Below are positions 16,373 to 25,523 of a stretch of 64,000 nt of DNA, one piece after another. The stretch's first letter is position 1; each line of letters begins with the position of its first letter. Position numbers and translations under genes: made by a program. The DNA is from Tardiphaga sp. (GTDB lineage Bacteria > Pseudomonadota > Alphaproteobacteria > Rhizobiales > Xanthobacteraceae), in NCBI RefSeq assembly GCF_028290495.1, contig NZ_JAQGJT010000044.1, forward strand, positions 1 through 64,000, read 5' to 3'. The notes below the pieces were generated by a model. The model ran no database searches. It saw only the letters and a list, made by a program, of their open reading frames with translations, and had not been told where the DNA came from.

Positions 16373-18862
16373 TCAGTATTTGACGTTACCTCTCAGAGTG
16401 AGCGCAGAGACCCGCCCCGATGGGCGCAAATTATCGGACGTATGCTGGGGCGGTGCCAGGCGCACGATCTTGCGATGCCCAAACGCCATATGAAAATAAT
16501 TGTCGTCGGGCAGGAATTCGTTGTCCGCGATTTCAATGAAACGCGTCGTCGTGGCGGCTTGCAAGTCGAGAAAGAAACCTGCGTCGTCTTTGCCAAGCAC
16601 AATGCCAATCGTTTGGTCAACCGCTGACGTCGGGGGACAAAGAAAATGAAAGGCCTCTTGAGGTTGATCAGAGTCCTCGGCTGCGAACGTTGCATGCACG
16701 GTGTCATGCGCTGCTGGCCCAAAGCGATAGCAGTGACCGGCGTCGAAGAACCGGTCGAGTATCTCGAACGCCCCAATTGAAAGCCCGGCATGCGGCGCGA
16801 TGGTCACATTGCGCACCGCTTCGATCACCGGCGTCTTGCCGTCTCTCAGGCAGCGCAACGTAAGTTTGCCTGTGACGGCCCGCGGCGTGTCGTTGACGAG
16901 ATGCAGATAGAGCCCGTTGGTGCCTTCGTCGGTGATTGACAGACGCAGCGGTAGCGAGGCGCGGCGCAATGCGTAGAAGGCAGATTTCGGACGGCCGCAG
17001 GAATCCAGCAGGCCCCAGCCTGCGCCGGGCTGCAGGTCGCGCCACAGCCATATCAGCGCGCCAGCGGTGGTGGAGGCTGGGCGGCGCCATTCGTCGATCG
17101 TCCGTTCGATGACTTCGGCTGTGATCGCGCGCGAAAGGCGGCGCCAGCGCCCGGGGTCGCTGAGGCGCAGGCTGCGGCCGTCTTCGTTCCACAGCGCCTG
17201 AAGATAATGCTCGCGCACATCGTCGAAATCCCACGACGCGCCGCCGTCACGCGGCACGCCGGCGAGCCAGCGTTCCGGATCTCTGGCAGGATCGAGCCGA
17301 TGGTCAGCGAAGTGGCGATCGTCCGGCAGGTTGGCGAAAGCGAGGCACTCGGAGGCAAAGCGGACATTGGCGCGGCGCGCATCGTCGAGGGGCCGCAAAT
17401 ATGCGCCCACGCCGTAATAATGCGACGGGCCGGCTTCGGCCACGAAGGGCAGCGCGCCGCCGGACGGCGAACCCGGCACATAGGCGACGTCACACAAGCT
17501 GGCCAGAACTTCAGGAATGACAGTTTCCGCCAATGGCACGTCGCGCATCTGGCGTGGCAGGCCCATCATCGCAGCCTGCTGACCGACCTCGCTGCCGCCG
17601 CATATTACGACTAGTGACGGCGACGCGCTCAACCGGCGAACGACCGTAGTGGTTTCGCTGCGGATGACTTCAGCAAAGGCGTCATCCGACGGATAGTCAA
17701 AATTGGCCATCATGATGTCCTGCCAGACCATGATGCCGAGCCTGTCGCAGAGGCGGTGGAACGCCGGGGCCTCATAGACCATGGTGCCGCTGAGACGGAC
17801 CATGTTGAGGCCGGCATTTTGCATCAGGCCAAGGTCCTGCGCGTAATCCGCATCAGATGCCTGCAGGCTGACCACGTCGATCGGCGTCCAACATGCGCCG
17901 CGGCAGAAAATGCGGACGCCGTTTACATGCAGGGTGAAGCCATTTCCGTCCGGTCCGCGGTCGACCTGGATCCGGCGAAATCCTACCTCTCCGAGGTCGA
18001 TTCGGACGGCACCGATGTCGATAGTCACAGCATGGAGCGTCGGGCTGCCATGGGTGTGAGGCCACCACAGGTCCACATCGGGGATACGCAGCGTGCCCTG
18101 CCAACGCGTCGGCTCTGACAGCGGTGCTTCCGTGTCGAGTGGTATCAGCAGCGCCTCCGCCCCGGCGCAGCGCAGGACCGGCATCACGCCTTTGGCCACC
18201 CCCGACAGATCGAGCGCGAGCGTCAGAACGCCTTCGGCTTCTTCGAGCCGGCTGCGCAGATCGACATGGCCAGCGCGAACAAGTCCCTCTTCCATCAGTT
18301 GCACAGACCGGTATGGGCCGACCACATCAACGGGCGGACACCACCCGGGCATATGCCCGATCAGCGTGGTGCGCAGGAACCGCAGCCGCGGCTCCTCGAT
18401 CATCATCGTCTTCCAGCGTGCCCGGGGACCTTTCGTTCCTGCCAGCACCCGGCTGAGGCTCCTGAAGGCGATATGGACCCAATGCTCGCCGCCGAGGATG
18501 ATATCGGCCTCATACGGCTCGAACATCGAGCTGCCAGTCAGGATGAGCCTGTCGTCGAGGAAAACCTCAGCGAATGTCGCGAGTCCCTCGAACCGTAGCT
18601 TACGCTTGCCGCGTCCACTGATAGGGAGCCGGTACCAGACGTCCTTGTCGTGCAGAGGCTGAGGGTCATCGAAACTCCATTGTCCGAGGGCCCGCAGCGC
18701 GCCAGCGGCCGTTCCAGGGACGATAGCGGGCAACCAGACTGCCTCACTCAACCCGCTGGGCTCTTGCCATGCCTGAGGGGGCGACAGCGCCAGTTCCCAG
18801 CCGCTGTCGAGCGGCTTCACCTTGCGTCCCGTCATGGCGCGGATGTCGGTCATGGCAATCAA
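16373..18862 (-). CDS. Glycoside hydrolase family 2 protein, beta-mannosidase-like
   Basis: An 829-residue protein with the GH2 order: an N-terminal jelly-roll sugar-binding domain (FEGLATFAEVFLDDRLI), an immunoglobulin-like domain (TLHAVTIDIGAVRIDLGEVG) leading into the barrel (NGVRIFCRGACWTPID), and C-terminal beta domains. Candidate catalytic glutamates are E425 in CGGSEVGQQ (acid/base) and E505 in FASECLAF (nucleophile); the surroundings differ from standard beta-mannosidases. No signal peptide is seen, so it is probably cytosolic. It is the last gene of the operon containing a carrier protein and amino acid:carrier-protein ligase, 16 bp after the DUF1839 gene, so it may act on a glycoside intermediate or product rather than on polysaccharide. 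Confidence 0.85.
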   Translation of the reverse strand: MIAMTDIRAMTGRKVKPLDSGWELALSPPQAWQEPSGLSEAVWLPAIVPGTAAGALRALGQWSFDDPQPLHDKDVWYRLPISGRGKRKLRFEGLATFAEVFLDDRLILTGSSMFEPYEADIILGGEHWVHIAFRSLSRVLAGTKGPRARWKTMMIEEPRLRFLRTTLIGHMPGWCPPVDVVGPYRSVQLMEEGLVRAGHVDLRSRLEEAEGVLTLALDLSGVAKGVMPVLRCAGAEALLIPLDTEAPLSEPTRWQGTLRIPDVDLWWPHTHGSPTLHAVTIDIGAVRIDLGEVGFRRIQVDRGPDGNGFTLHVNGVRIFCRGACWTPIDVVSLQASDADYAQDLGLMQNAGLNMVRLSGTMVYEAPAFHRLCDRLGIMVWQDIMMANFDYPSDDAFAEVIRSETTTVVRRLSASPSLVVICGGSEVGQQAAMMGLPRQMRDVPLAETVIPEVLASLCDVAYVPGSPSGGALPFVAEAGPSHYYGVGAYLRPLDDARRANVRFASECLAFANLPDDRHFADHRLDPARDPERWLAGVPRDGGASWDFDDVREHYLQALWNEDGRSLRLSDPGRWRRLSRAITAEVIERTIDEWRRPASTTAGALIWLWRDLQPGAGWGLLDSCGRPKSAFYALRRASLPLRLSITDEGTNGLYLHLVNDTPRAVTGKLTLRCLRDGKTPVIEAVRNVTIAPHAGLSIGAFEILDRFFDAGHCYRFGPAAHDTVHATFAAEDSDQPQEAFHFLCPPTSAVDQTIGIVLGKDDAGFFLDLQAATTTRFIEIADNEFLPDDNYFHMAFGHRKIVRLAPPQHTSDNLRPSGRVSALTLRGNVKY

Positions 18863-18878
18863 TGGGCCGATGTGGCGA

Positions 18879-19871
18879 TCAAGCTACGGCACCGCGAGCG
18901 ACGAACTTGTTCATGAGGCTGTCGAGGGCGATGTCGTAATCGGTCGCGAGCTGGCGGATGGCACCCGTCATATCAGGAACTTTGCCGCGGGCCGAGGCGC
19001 GGGCAAACTGAAACTGCATAATCTTGGTGCCGCCAGCGATCGCCTCCGCGGCCAGCCTGGCGCGCTCCAGCGCGGGATCACCGTGCTCTTGCAACCACGC
19101 CAAATAGGACGCGAGCAGTTCGAAGTTCGCACCGGCCTGACGCAATGTGCTGAAAGCGTAAGTGTGAAACCACTCGGGAGGCCGTTCCATCAGCCGGGCG
19201 ATGTCGGCGCCGATCACTTCGCCCCATGCCGTAAATGGATTCTGCGACGGACGACGACGTAGATGTTGCGCAAGCAGCATGCGAGATATTTTGACCTGCT
19301 CGTGTGCAGACGGCGCCGGACCGAACTTGATGAATTCGACATAGGGGAATAGTGGCAGACCGTTTTCACGTGCGGGCCGCAACAGCGCGTCGAAATCTTC
19401 GCCTTCGAGGCGGAAGTATCCGCCATTGTGAAAGTAATCGAGCCGGCGGTTGACCGAATCCAGAACGTTGACGCCGATTGTCGTTTTGCTGTGGCTGCGG
19501 CGGTAGGTGATGCCGCGGGTATCCGGCAGATAGTAAGAATCGACCTCGATCAGTGGCAGACGGCCACGCGCCAACTGCACGCGCGCGTGATCTTCCAGCT
19601 GGTCGAAGATAGCGAGCTCCAGAATCTCGACACCGTACAGCAGCGCGAGATCGGCGGCCGGAATCTTGAAAAACGTGAACTGGTCGCCCTCGTAATCCTG
19701 CGCAACCGTAAAAGCCAGCGCGGCTCGGGGATTATGCCCGCGTTGGCCCAGCACTTCGATCAGCAGATCGACGTAGCAGTTGGTCTCGGGCCAGTTGCGC
19801 GCGGGATCATGCAGCCCATGACGCGCATAGGTTGCGGGATCCAGTCCATCGATGGCGCAAGCGGTTTGCAA
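18879..19871 (-). CDS. DUF1839 family protein, candidate BtrH-like aminoacyltransferase
   Basis: A 330-residue protein. The N-terminal part shows ETNCYVDLLIEVL with Cys32, then EVDSYYLPDT, a His in YRRSHSKT (His127), and Asp138 or Asp145 beyond it. This order of Cys, VDSYYLP and His is what I recall for BtrH-type papain-like acyltransferases, which move an aminoacyl group from a carrier protein to an amine. That resemblance is from memory and needs structural confirmation. The gene lies 3 bp after the amino acid:carrier-protein ligase and 16 bp before a GH2 gene, which suits a transferase that unloads the carrier protein. Confidence 0.75.
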   Translation of the reverse strand: MQTACAIDGLDPATYARHGLHDPARNWPETNCYVDLLIEVLGQRGHNPRAALAFTVAQDYEGDQFTFFKIPAADLALLYGVEILELAIFDQLEDHARVQLARGRLPLIEVDSYYLPDTRGITYRRSHSKTTIGVNVLDSVNRRLDYFHNGGYFRLEGEDFDALLRPARENGLPLFPYVEFIKFGPAPSAHEQVKISRMLLAQHLRRRPSQNPFTAWGEVIGADIARLMERPPEWFHTYAFSTLRQAGANFELLASYLAWLQEHGDPALERARLAAEAIAGGTKIMQFQFARASARGKVPDMTGAIRQLATDYDIALDSLMNKFVARGAVA

Positions 19872-19874
19872 GGC

Positions 19875-20804
19875 CTAGCCCCACAAGACGCGGCGGACAT
19901 CCGCAGGCCACGCGTCGACCTTGGTGCCATGGTGACGGAACAGCGCCAGCGCCGTCCGCTCCAGGCCGAAGCCGACGCAGGCCGAATGCGCGACTTCGCC
20001 GTTCGCGAAATGCATGCCCCACAGGCTGCCAAAATGGTTCTGATGATAGTTGAACGACAGACACGCCGTTGGATTTTCATCGCTCGCGACCGGGATCAGC
20101 AACTCGAACTTCAGCCCCTGGTCGCGCTGGCTCGACGCCAGGACACGGCCGGTGCGCCCGAAAAATGGATCGTTGGCGACATCGATGACGCAAGGCAGGC
20201 CCAACGAGGCGATCAGCTTTTCACCGCGCTCGAGCCAGGTGGCCCGGAAAGACGTCACTTCATCGGCAGTGCCGATACGGACGAATTCGCGCATCCGGAA
20301 CAGCTGCATCCGCGCCGGATCCTTCGAGGGCTCATGACGGAAGCAGTATGACTTGAGATCGAACAGCCGGCCGCCTTCCGGCACCGGACCTTCCGCCGCG
20401 ACAGTGGGATACAGCGGATAGCATGCAGCCGGCGTCAGAGCGACTTCGGTCGCTTCCTGCATTTCGGTCCAGTCTTCGCCCCGCTCGATCATGCCGACAA
20501 GCTTGGCATGGTCGGTGTTGTCGCCCATGAAAGAGTGGACGCAGCCGGCCAGTTGCGGAAAGCTCTTCAGGTAACCGGCTTTCTCGAGATTCTTGCGCGG
20601 CATGCCCGGCGGAAAATGAATCCGCGTGGCCCGATCGCCGACGGCCATTTTCGTTACCGCATTTTCGAATCCGTCGATGACCTCTTCGAACACACCGGCG
20701 CGGCCATAGAGGCCGTCGACGCCGGTCTTGATCAGGATCGATTCGTCGAACAGGGCAGTGAGAAACGCTTCAGGACTTTGCACGACTTTAGCAGGCGCGT
20801 TCAT
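19875..20804 (-). CDS. Amino acid:[carrier protein] ligase (truncated seryl-tRNA synthetase homologue)
   Basis: A 309-residue class II synthetase-like core without a tRNA-binding arm. Motif 2 is visible as [20 protein letters not shown] and motif 3 as [13 protein letters not shown]. Cys128, Glu173 and Cys276 match the Cys/Glu/Cys zinc site of atypical SerRS and of the Bradyrhizobium homologues, which are known to activate glycine or alanine with ATP and attach it to the phosphopantetheine of a small carrier protein instead of tRNA. The ATG at 20804 follows GGAG located in the end of the upstream gene; an ATG 18 bases earlier would overlap that gene. The adjacent carrier protein gene is the obvious acceptor. 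Which amino acid is used cannot be read here. Confidence 0.88.
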   Translation of the reverse strand: MNAPAKVVQSPEAFLTALFDESILIKTGVDGLYGRAGVFEEVIDGFENAVTKMAVGDRATRIHFPPGMPRKNLEKAGYLKSFPQLAGCVHSFMGDNTDHAKLVGMIERGEDWTEMQEATEVALTPAACYPLYPTVAAEGPVPEGGRLFDLKSYCFRHEPSKDPARMQLFRMREFVRIGTADEVTSFRATWLERGEKLIASLGLPCVIDVANDPFFGRTGRVLASSQRDQGLKFELLIPVASDENPTACLSFNYHQNHFGSLWGMHFANGEVAHSACVGFGLERTALALFRHHGTKVDAWPADVRRVLWG

Positions 20805-20809
20805 CACTA

Positions 20810-22018
20810 TCACTCCAGACATGAGTCAAACCGGCCCGCGACCACCAGGCCGGCGGTGTTGGCGAGAATACGATCGTTTGCCACCATCAGCGGCGCCGAC
20901 AACACATCTCTGAGATGGCGCCCGACCGAGAATGGACCGTCGTTGCGGTAGCCGGCGATGCCGGTCACCATCAACGCTTCACGTACGATGTCGACGGCCA
21001 TGTTCGAAGCCATGACCTTGAGATTGTTCATTTCGATCGCGAAATTGATCGAGCTGAGATCGTCTTCGTCATGCTTCGCCGTCTCGAACCGTTCGATATG
21101 GGCGACGAGCGTCGACTTGAACGTCTGCAACTTTGCGGTGGCCTCAGCCAGTCGAGCTGCGCCTGGGAGCGGTCCCGCGAAATCGGACGGCATGCGCCGC
21201 GCCGTTGCCCGAACCGAGGCATGCGCGCGCGACAGGGCGTCGGTCGCGATTCCGAACCAGACGCTGGACCACAGTACATGTGCGGTGGCCAGCATGGATT
21301 GCACTGCGATCTCGTGGAACGGCTTCGGAAAGATCTGATCGGCTCCGGCCGTTGCCGTCAGCAGAAAACCCTCGGAGCAGGTGGCGCGCATGCCTAGCGT
21401 ATTCCACTCGGCGGTGCGCTGAAGTTGATAGTCGCTACGCCGCAGCGCGATCAGGACCTGGTCGGACCCGGCCGACGCCGGACCACGGCGTGCGGTCGCC
21501 ATGATGATATCGGCTTCCGTGGCATATGACAGGACACTTGCCTGTTTGATCAGCGAAACCCGGTCACCCGTCATCTCGATTGCGCAATTCGAGATACGCA
21601 TATCGCCGCCGATGCCGGCTTCCGTGGTCGACGACGCAATCAATAGCTGCTTTGCGACAACGTCCCGCATGAGCGCGCGATGATATTCGGTTTGCATGCC
21701 ATGCGCGACCAGGCTCGACAGCTTGATCTGATGCATCGCGTAAACCATGCCGCTGGCGCCGCAGGCGCCTGCGAGTACAGCGCAAAGATCGGCGATCTTG
21801 CGCAATCCCAATTCTTGGCCGCCAAGGCTCTTGGGCACCATCAAGCCGAGCATACCGCTACAACGAAGAGCTTCGAATGTCTGCGCCGGAAACGTTGCGG
21901 TTCGGTCCGCGAGATCGGAATTTGGCGAAGCAACGTCGGTAGCAATCCGCTGCATCACGTCACGCCAGGACGCGGCTTCGGGCAGGTCAACGCCTTGCTT
22001 CACCGCGTTCGGGATCAT
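20810..22018 (-). CDS. Acyl-CoA dehydrogenase-like flavoprotein
   Basis: A 402-residue member of the acyl-CoA dehydrogenase fold: an N-terminal helical domain, a middle beta domain ([17 protein letters not shown], the FAD- and substrate-contact region) and a C-terminal helical bundle ending [21 protein letters not shown]. The ATG at 22018 is chosen since it lies just after the carrier-protein stop. Relatives in such operons are thought to oxidise an acyl group held on a carrier protein, as in proline or beta-alanine oxidation on peptidyl carrier proteins. Here the substrate could be the aminoacyl-carrier protein made by the ligase (inference). Confidence 0.85.
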   Translation of the reverse strand: MIPNAVKQGVDLPEAASWRDVMQRIATDVASPNSDLADRTATFPAQTFEALRCSGMLGLMVPKSLGGQELGLRKIADLCAVLAGACGASGMVYAMHQIKLSSLVAHGMQTEYHRALMRDVVAKQLLIASSTTEAGIGGDMRISNCAIEMTGDRVSLIKQASVLSYATEADIIMATARRGPASAGSDQVLIALRRSDYQLQRTAEWNTLGMRATCSEGFLLTATAGADQIFPKPFHEIAVQSMLATAHVLWSSVWFGIATDALSRAHASVRATARRMPSDFAGPLPGAARLAEATAKLQTFKSTLVAHIERFETAKHDEDDLSSINFAIEMNNLKVMASNMAVDIVREALMVTGIAGYRNDGPFSVGRHLRDVLSAPLMVANDRILANTAGLVVAGRFDSCLE

Positions 22019-22022
22019 GACC

Positions 22023-22268
22023 CTAGACTTTCTGAGCGGCGAGTTGCTCAACAGCAGAAATCAATCCACCAAGCGTCGCAAATGTCTTGCGAGTCAGCAG
22101 GCTATTGGGAAATTCGATATCGAATTCCTCCTCGATCGCCAGCATCAGCTGAACCGAACCGAACGAGGTCATGCCCGCATCGAACAGATTATCCTGGTCG
22201 GACAAGCCATCGGCCGGAACGGGGAGAAGGTTCATCGATCCGACAATGGTGCGCACGCGGTCACGCAT
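22023..22268 (-). CDS. Acyl (aminoacyl) carrier protein
   Basis: An 81-residue acidic protein of carrier-protein size. The phosphopantetheine attachment site is the Ser in DAGMTSFGSVQLM (about Ser35), replacing the common DSL with TSF, followed by the recognition helix AIEEEFDIEFPNSLL. It is the first gene of the five-gene minus-strand operon and is followed 4 bp later by the dehydrogenase-like gene. It is the expected amino-acid acceptor for the ligase two genes downstream. Confidence 0.9.
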   Translation of the reverse strand: MRDRVRTIVGSMNLLPVPADGLSDQDNLFDAGMTSFGSVQLMLAIEEEFDIEFPNSLLTRKTFATLGGLISAVEQLAAQKV

Positions 22269-22756
22269 GAAGGTTCTCCAAGGTTGTGAAAGATCCTGCC
22301 GCGGGTTGCGGACAGCGTCAGATTTTTATGCCGGCGACGTGATATCAGTTAAATGTCGAGTGAATCGTAAACAGCCTCAAATGCAACGGATCGTTCCGAT
22401 ATCAAGCTTAACAAAATGAAGATGTGATCAGTCGAGATTGACGCATGCGTCAACAGAGTTGCCGCCCGAAGTCGCTTCGGGATGGCGCTCTCGAGCAGCG
22501 GCGTCGATGTCGGGAGCGGCGCTTTCGACGCCGATCGCAAATCCTCAACATGATTAGCGAACGGCTAAATACCGGAAAAACACACAGAGCTTGAGCACGT
22601 GTTAATGATGGAACACGATATCGAATGACACCTTCGTCGCCCTCAAGTTAAGAAATCGATATCCCGCAAGGGCGATTACTCGACAGTAAAAATATCGAAA
22701 TGCCGGCCGGTTCGATGGGCGAACGGGATCAGGCAAACTGTGATAGTTTTAAAATC
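22269..22756. other. Divergent promoter region
   Basis: This AT-richer gap separates the carrier-protein operon (minus) from the tandem hydrolase gene (plus). It contains a perfect 16-bp palindrome (22438-22453) and a short GC hairpin (22465-22481, CCCGAAG-TCG-CTTCGGG). No gene is seen. It presumably holds promoters for both directions, but I cannot assign -35/-10 boxes with confidence. Confidence 0.6.
22438..22453. promoter_or_regulatory. Perfect 16-bp palindrome, candidate operator
   Basis: TTGACGCATGCGTCAA reads the same on both strands. It lies 170 bp upstream of the carrier-protein start and about 300 bp upstream of the hydrolase start, in the shared divergent region. The size and symmetry fit a homodimeric repressor or activator, but no regulator gene sits in the cluster. 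Confidence 0.45.
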
Positions 22757-24520
22757 ATGACTTCCCGATATGGCATACCGGTAACGTTTGATACTTTCGG
22801 CGGCTTCTATCACGCAGGCTGCATCGACCGGCAAGGACGTAAGGCGGTGCTGCTGCTGGCGCCTATCGGATACGAGGAATTGTGTACCCGCGCCACATGG
22901 CGCGTTTTGGCCGAGAATATTGCCGCGGCAGGCCATGCCTGCCTCAGGTTCGATTATCCCGGCACCGCAGATGCCATCGATCCTGTTGACGATCCCGAAG
23001 GCATCTCGGACTGGTTCGTTGCTGCCCGTCAGTGCATGGCATTCTTGCGAGAATACAATCCCGGCATCGAACTCGTTCTGGTCGGACAAGGCTTTGGCGC
23101 CAGTCTGGCCGCTCAGCTCGGAACCGAATCGCCCGACGTCGCAGCGGCGGTCTTGATGGCGCCGGTGGTCAAAGGCCGCGCATATCTTCGTGAACTTCAA
23201 GCCTGGTCGCGCATGCTGACCGAGCGGATGGGTATCGGGCCCGACCCTTTGGACGACAACGGCTACAGCGTCGCCGGTATTTCACTGGCAAGCAGCCGCG
23301 CCGCAGCCATCCAGGCGATCGATCTCACCCGGGCAACCCAGTCTCCTGCCGCACGGATCCTTTTGGTCGAGCGCAGTCAAATTTCTCGCGACGGCGCGAT
23401 CGGAAGCCACCTGAAGACGCTCGGAGCCGATGTTTCGTCCATCGACTACGCGGGCTATGAAATGATCCTGCAGGATCCAACGCCGGCCGAACCGCAACTC
23501 GGCACGCTGACGCGCATCGTGTCATGGATCGATGATCTCGCGCATCTTCCGACGGCGGGCGCCAGGGTCCCCGCCAGGGCGCCAGGGCCGGCGCGGCCGC
23601 TCGCCGGCCCCCACTATGAGGAACTGCCGGTTCGGTTCGGGCCAGACGAGCAGCTCTTCGGCGTCCTGTGTCAACCGCTCGGCCGAAGGCCTTCAGCTAT
23701 CGCGGTCCTCGCCAATTCGGGGCGCGACTATCACATCGGCTGGGGGCGCGCGGCCGTACAACAGGCTCGTGCCCTCGCAGAGCGCGGGATAGCCTCGTTC
23801 AGATTCGACGCCGGGGGCATCGGCGACAGTCCGGCTTCGGCAAGCGCGCCAGCCGAAGTGCTTTATTCGGATGAGCAAATTGCTGACCTGCGTCACGCGA
23901 TCGACTATGTCGAAAAACTCGATGCTGGCCCGATCGCTTTGGTCGGACGCTGCAGTGGGGCTTACGCCGCATTCCAGGTAGCTGTGCAAGATGTGCGCGT
24001 TCGCAATGTCGTCGTCATCAACATCATGCGTTTTGTCTGGGACCCCGCGGAGACTGTCGCAGAAGCGCTGCAATCGGCCCATCGAACCATCGGTAGTTCC
24101 GTTGGGCTGCTGTTCAGCAAACGAAGCCTTAGACGGCTGCTGTCAGGAAATTTGCGCATCAAGGTTCCGCTTATCTTTGTCTCGAAACGCCTTATTCAAA
24201 TCGCCTCATCGATAGTCAGACAAATTGCCGCAGTCCGGCCCGGCCAGACGCTCTACAGCGAAGGTCACCGCCGATTCCAAACCCTCGAAAGTCGTGGCGT
24301 TCGCCTGGCGATGTTGTTTTCGCAAGGAGATCACGCGCTGGGCGAATTCCGTACGTATATGGGAAGAAAGGGCGCGCAGCTGCGCCGCTATCCGAAGGCG
24401 TTGGTTTCGATCATCCCTGATGCCGACCACAATTTCACGCATTTGGGGGCGCGCGCGCGACTAACGAGAGTCTTGTGCGACGTGCTCGCGGCGCCCTCGT
24501 CATCGACATCCCGCGGGTAG
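22757..24520 (+). CDS. Tandem alpha/beta hydrolase (exosortase-associated hydrolase-like)
   Basis: A 587-residue protein made of two alpha/beta hydrolase halves. The first (about 1-265) has LLLAPIGYEELCTRATWRV and LRFDYPGTADA; the second (about 290-580) repeats RARALAERGIASFRFDAGG. In the first half the nucleophile elbow reads GQGFG, with Gly112 where Ser should be. In the second it reads GRCSG, with Cys399 in the nucleophile position, and a His in DADHNFTH. So only the second half looks catalytic. Such sequences resemble hydrolases linked to exosortase and exopolysaccharide loci, none of which is seen here. The ATG at 22757 is chosen by family resemblance; earlier in-frame starts at 22700 and 22715 exist. 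It is divergent from the carrier-protein operon. Confidence 0.78.
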   Translation: MTSRYGIPVTFDTFGGFYHAGCIDRQGRKAVLLLAPIGYEELCTRATWRVLAENIAAAGHACLRFDYPGTADAIDPVDDPEGISDWFVAARQCMAFLREYNPGIELVLVGQGFGASLAAQLGTESPDVAAAVLMAPVVKGRAYLRELQAWSRMLTERMGIGPDPLDDNGYSVAGISLASSRAAAIQAIDLTRATQSPAARILLVERSQISRDGAIGSHLKTLGADVSSIDYAGYEMILQDPTPAEPQLGTLTRIVSWIDDLAHLPTAGARVPARAPGPARPLAGPHYEELPVRFGPDEQLFGVLCQPLGRRPSAIAVLANSGRDYHIGWGRAAVQQARALAERGIASFRFDAGGIGDSPASASAPAEVLYSDEQIADLRHAIDYVEKLDAGPIALVGRCSGAYAAFQVAVQDVRVRNVVVINIMRFVWDPAETVAEALQSAHRTIGSSVGLLFSKRSLRRLLSGNLRIKVPLIFVSKRLIQIASSIVRQIAAVRPGQTLYSEGHRRFQTLESRGVRLAMLFSQGDHALGEFRTYMGRKGAQLRRYPKALVSIIPDADHNFTHLGARARLTRVLCDVLAAPSSSTSRG

Positions 24521-24651
24521 CATCGCGGGAGTCGCCATTGTTCGATCGCCCTCGCGATCATTCCCGGAGCGATCCCAGCCTGAACCTTTTGCCAAAAGGC
24601 AACACAGAAGGACGGGGCCAACGTTCGGGCAGAATTCAGGAGATATCGAAC

Positions 24652-25054
24652 ATGTCGCACCGCAATCCCCAACAGAAGCTTTGGATCGCACTCGGCGTAC
24701 AGGTAGCGAAAATCATGAAAGGCTCCGCGAGCATCGCGGTCGCTGCGTTTGTTTTGGGCGCCAGCCAGGCCAGGCCAAGGCGGAGTCCGTAGACGTTACC
24801 TTTGCCAACGCCACCAACGCGACCATTTCCGTGACGGCGAAGGACCTCAATGACGGCGGCAAGATCATCGCCAAGGACGAGGTGCTGAAACACAATGAAC
24901 AGGTTACCGAAAAATGGTCCTGAAAGGCAGCGACGGAAACGTCAGCTACCAAGCGAAAGGCGCGGATATACCGCGCAGCGACAAATCCTACGAAGGCAAG
25001 CAATTGTCGCGAGGTTTCACATTCAATATCAGCGTGAGCTGCACCAAGAAATAG
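24652..25054 (+). pseudogene. Frameshifted small secreted protein
   Basis: A ribosome site (CAGGAGATAT) and ATG at 24652 begin MSHRNPQQKLW, and a signal-peptide-like stretch (GSASIAVAAFVLGASQA) follows. The frame then ends at 24792, while the continuation KAESVDVTFANATNATISV is in another frame up to a stop near 24923. The remainder (VLKGSDGNVSYQAKGADIP to NISVSCTKK) is in a third frame, ending at 25054. Read across two shifts it gives one plausible protein of about 130 residues. Two frameshifts in 250 bp imply a dead gene, or errors in the assembly. I do not recognise the family. Confidence 0.6.
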
Positions 25055-25283
25055 ATGGTTGAAGTTGTCTCACCGATGGGCGTCCTTGCGTGCCTTCAAC
25101 GGTGCAGGAACTGACATGCGTTCGACGAACGATTGATGAATGCGCTGGGCCGATCTCCAGCTAGCCTGCTGTTGAACCCAACTGATTTCAATCATCAGGT
25201 GCGCGCGATCTTGGCACCGGGGGGCGAAAGACGCCCCGGTCGGAGAGCCGGCCTGCTTCGGATGCCTGTTCAGCGCAGTCCGT

Positions 25284-25523
25284 TCATTTGCGGAAGGCGA
25301 TTTCGCAGCAACGTATCACATGGACGTTGGTGTAGTTGGCGATGATATCGCTTTCGGTCTTCTTGAGGCAGGCATCGGCTGCGCCGGATTGGATCTGGGT
25401 CGCGGTGCAGCCATAAATTTTCTGCGGGGTCTCGGCACGCGTCGGTGTCAAGGCCATCATAAATAAAAGTCCCATCACCAGCAGAGCGACAGAGTGATGA
25501 CGGGTTGCCATGAACAACATCAT
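25284..25523 (-). CDS. Small secreted protein of unknown function
   Basis: A 79-residue protein with an N-terminal hydrophobic stretch (SVALLVMGLLFMMALTPTRA) that looks like a cleavable signal peptide ending at Ala. The mature part is about 50 residues and holds four Cys (YGCTATQ, DACLKK, RCCEIAF), which may form disulfides in the periplasm. The start at 25523 is chosen because the signal peptide begins there. I cannot assign a function. Confidence 0.55.
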   Translation of the reverse strand: MMLFMATRHHSVALLVMGLLFMMALTPTRAETPQKIYGCTATQIQSGAADACLKKTESDIIANYTNVHVIRCCEIAFRK

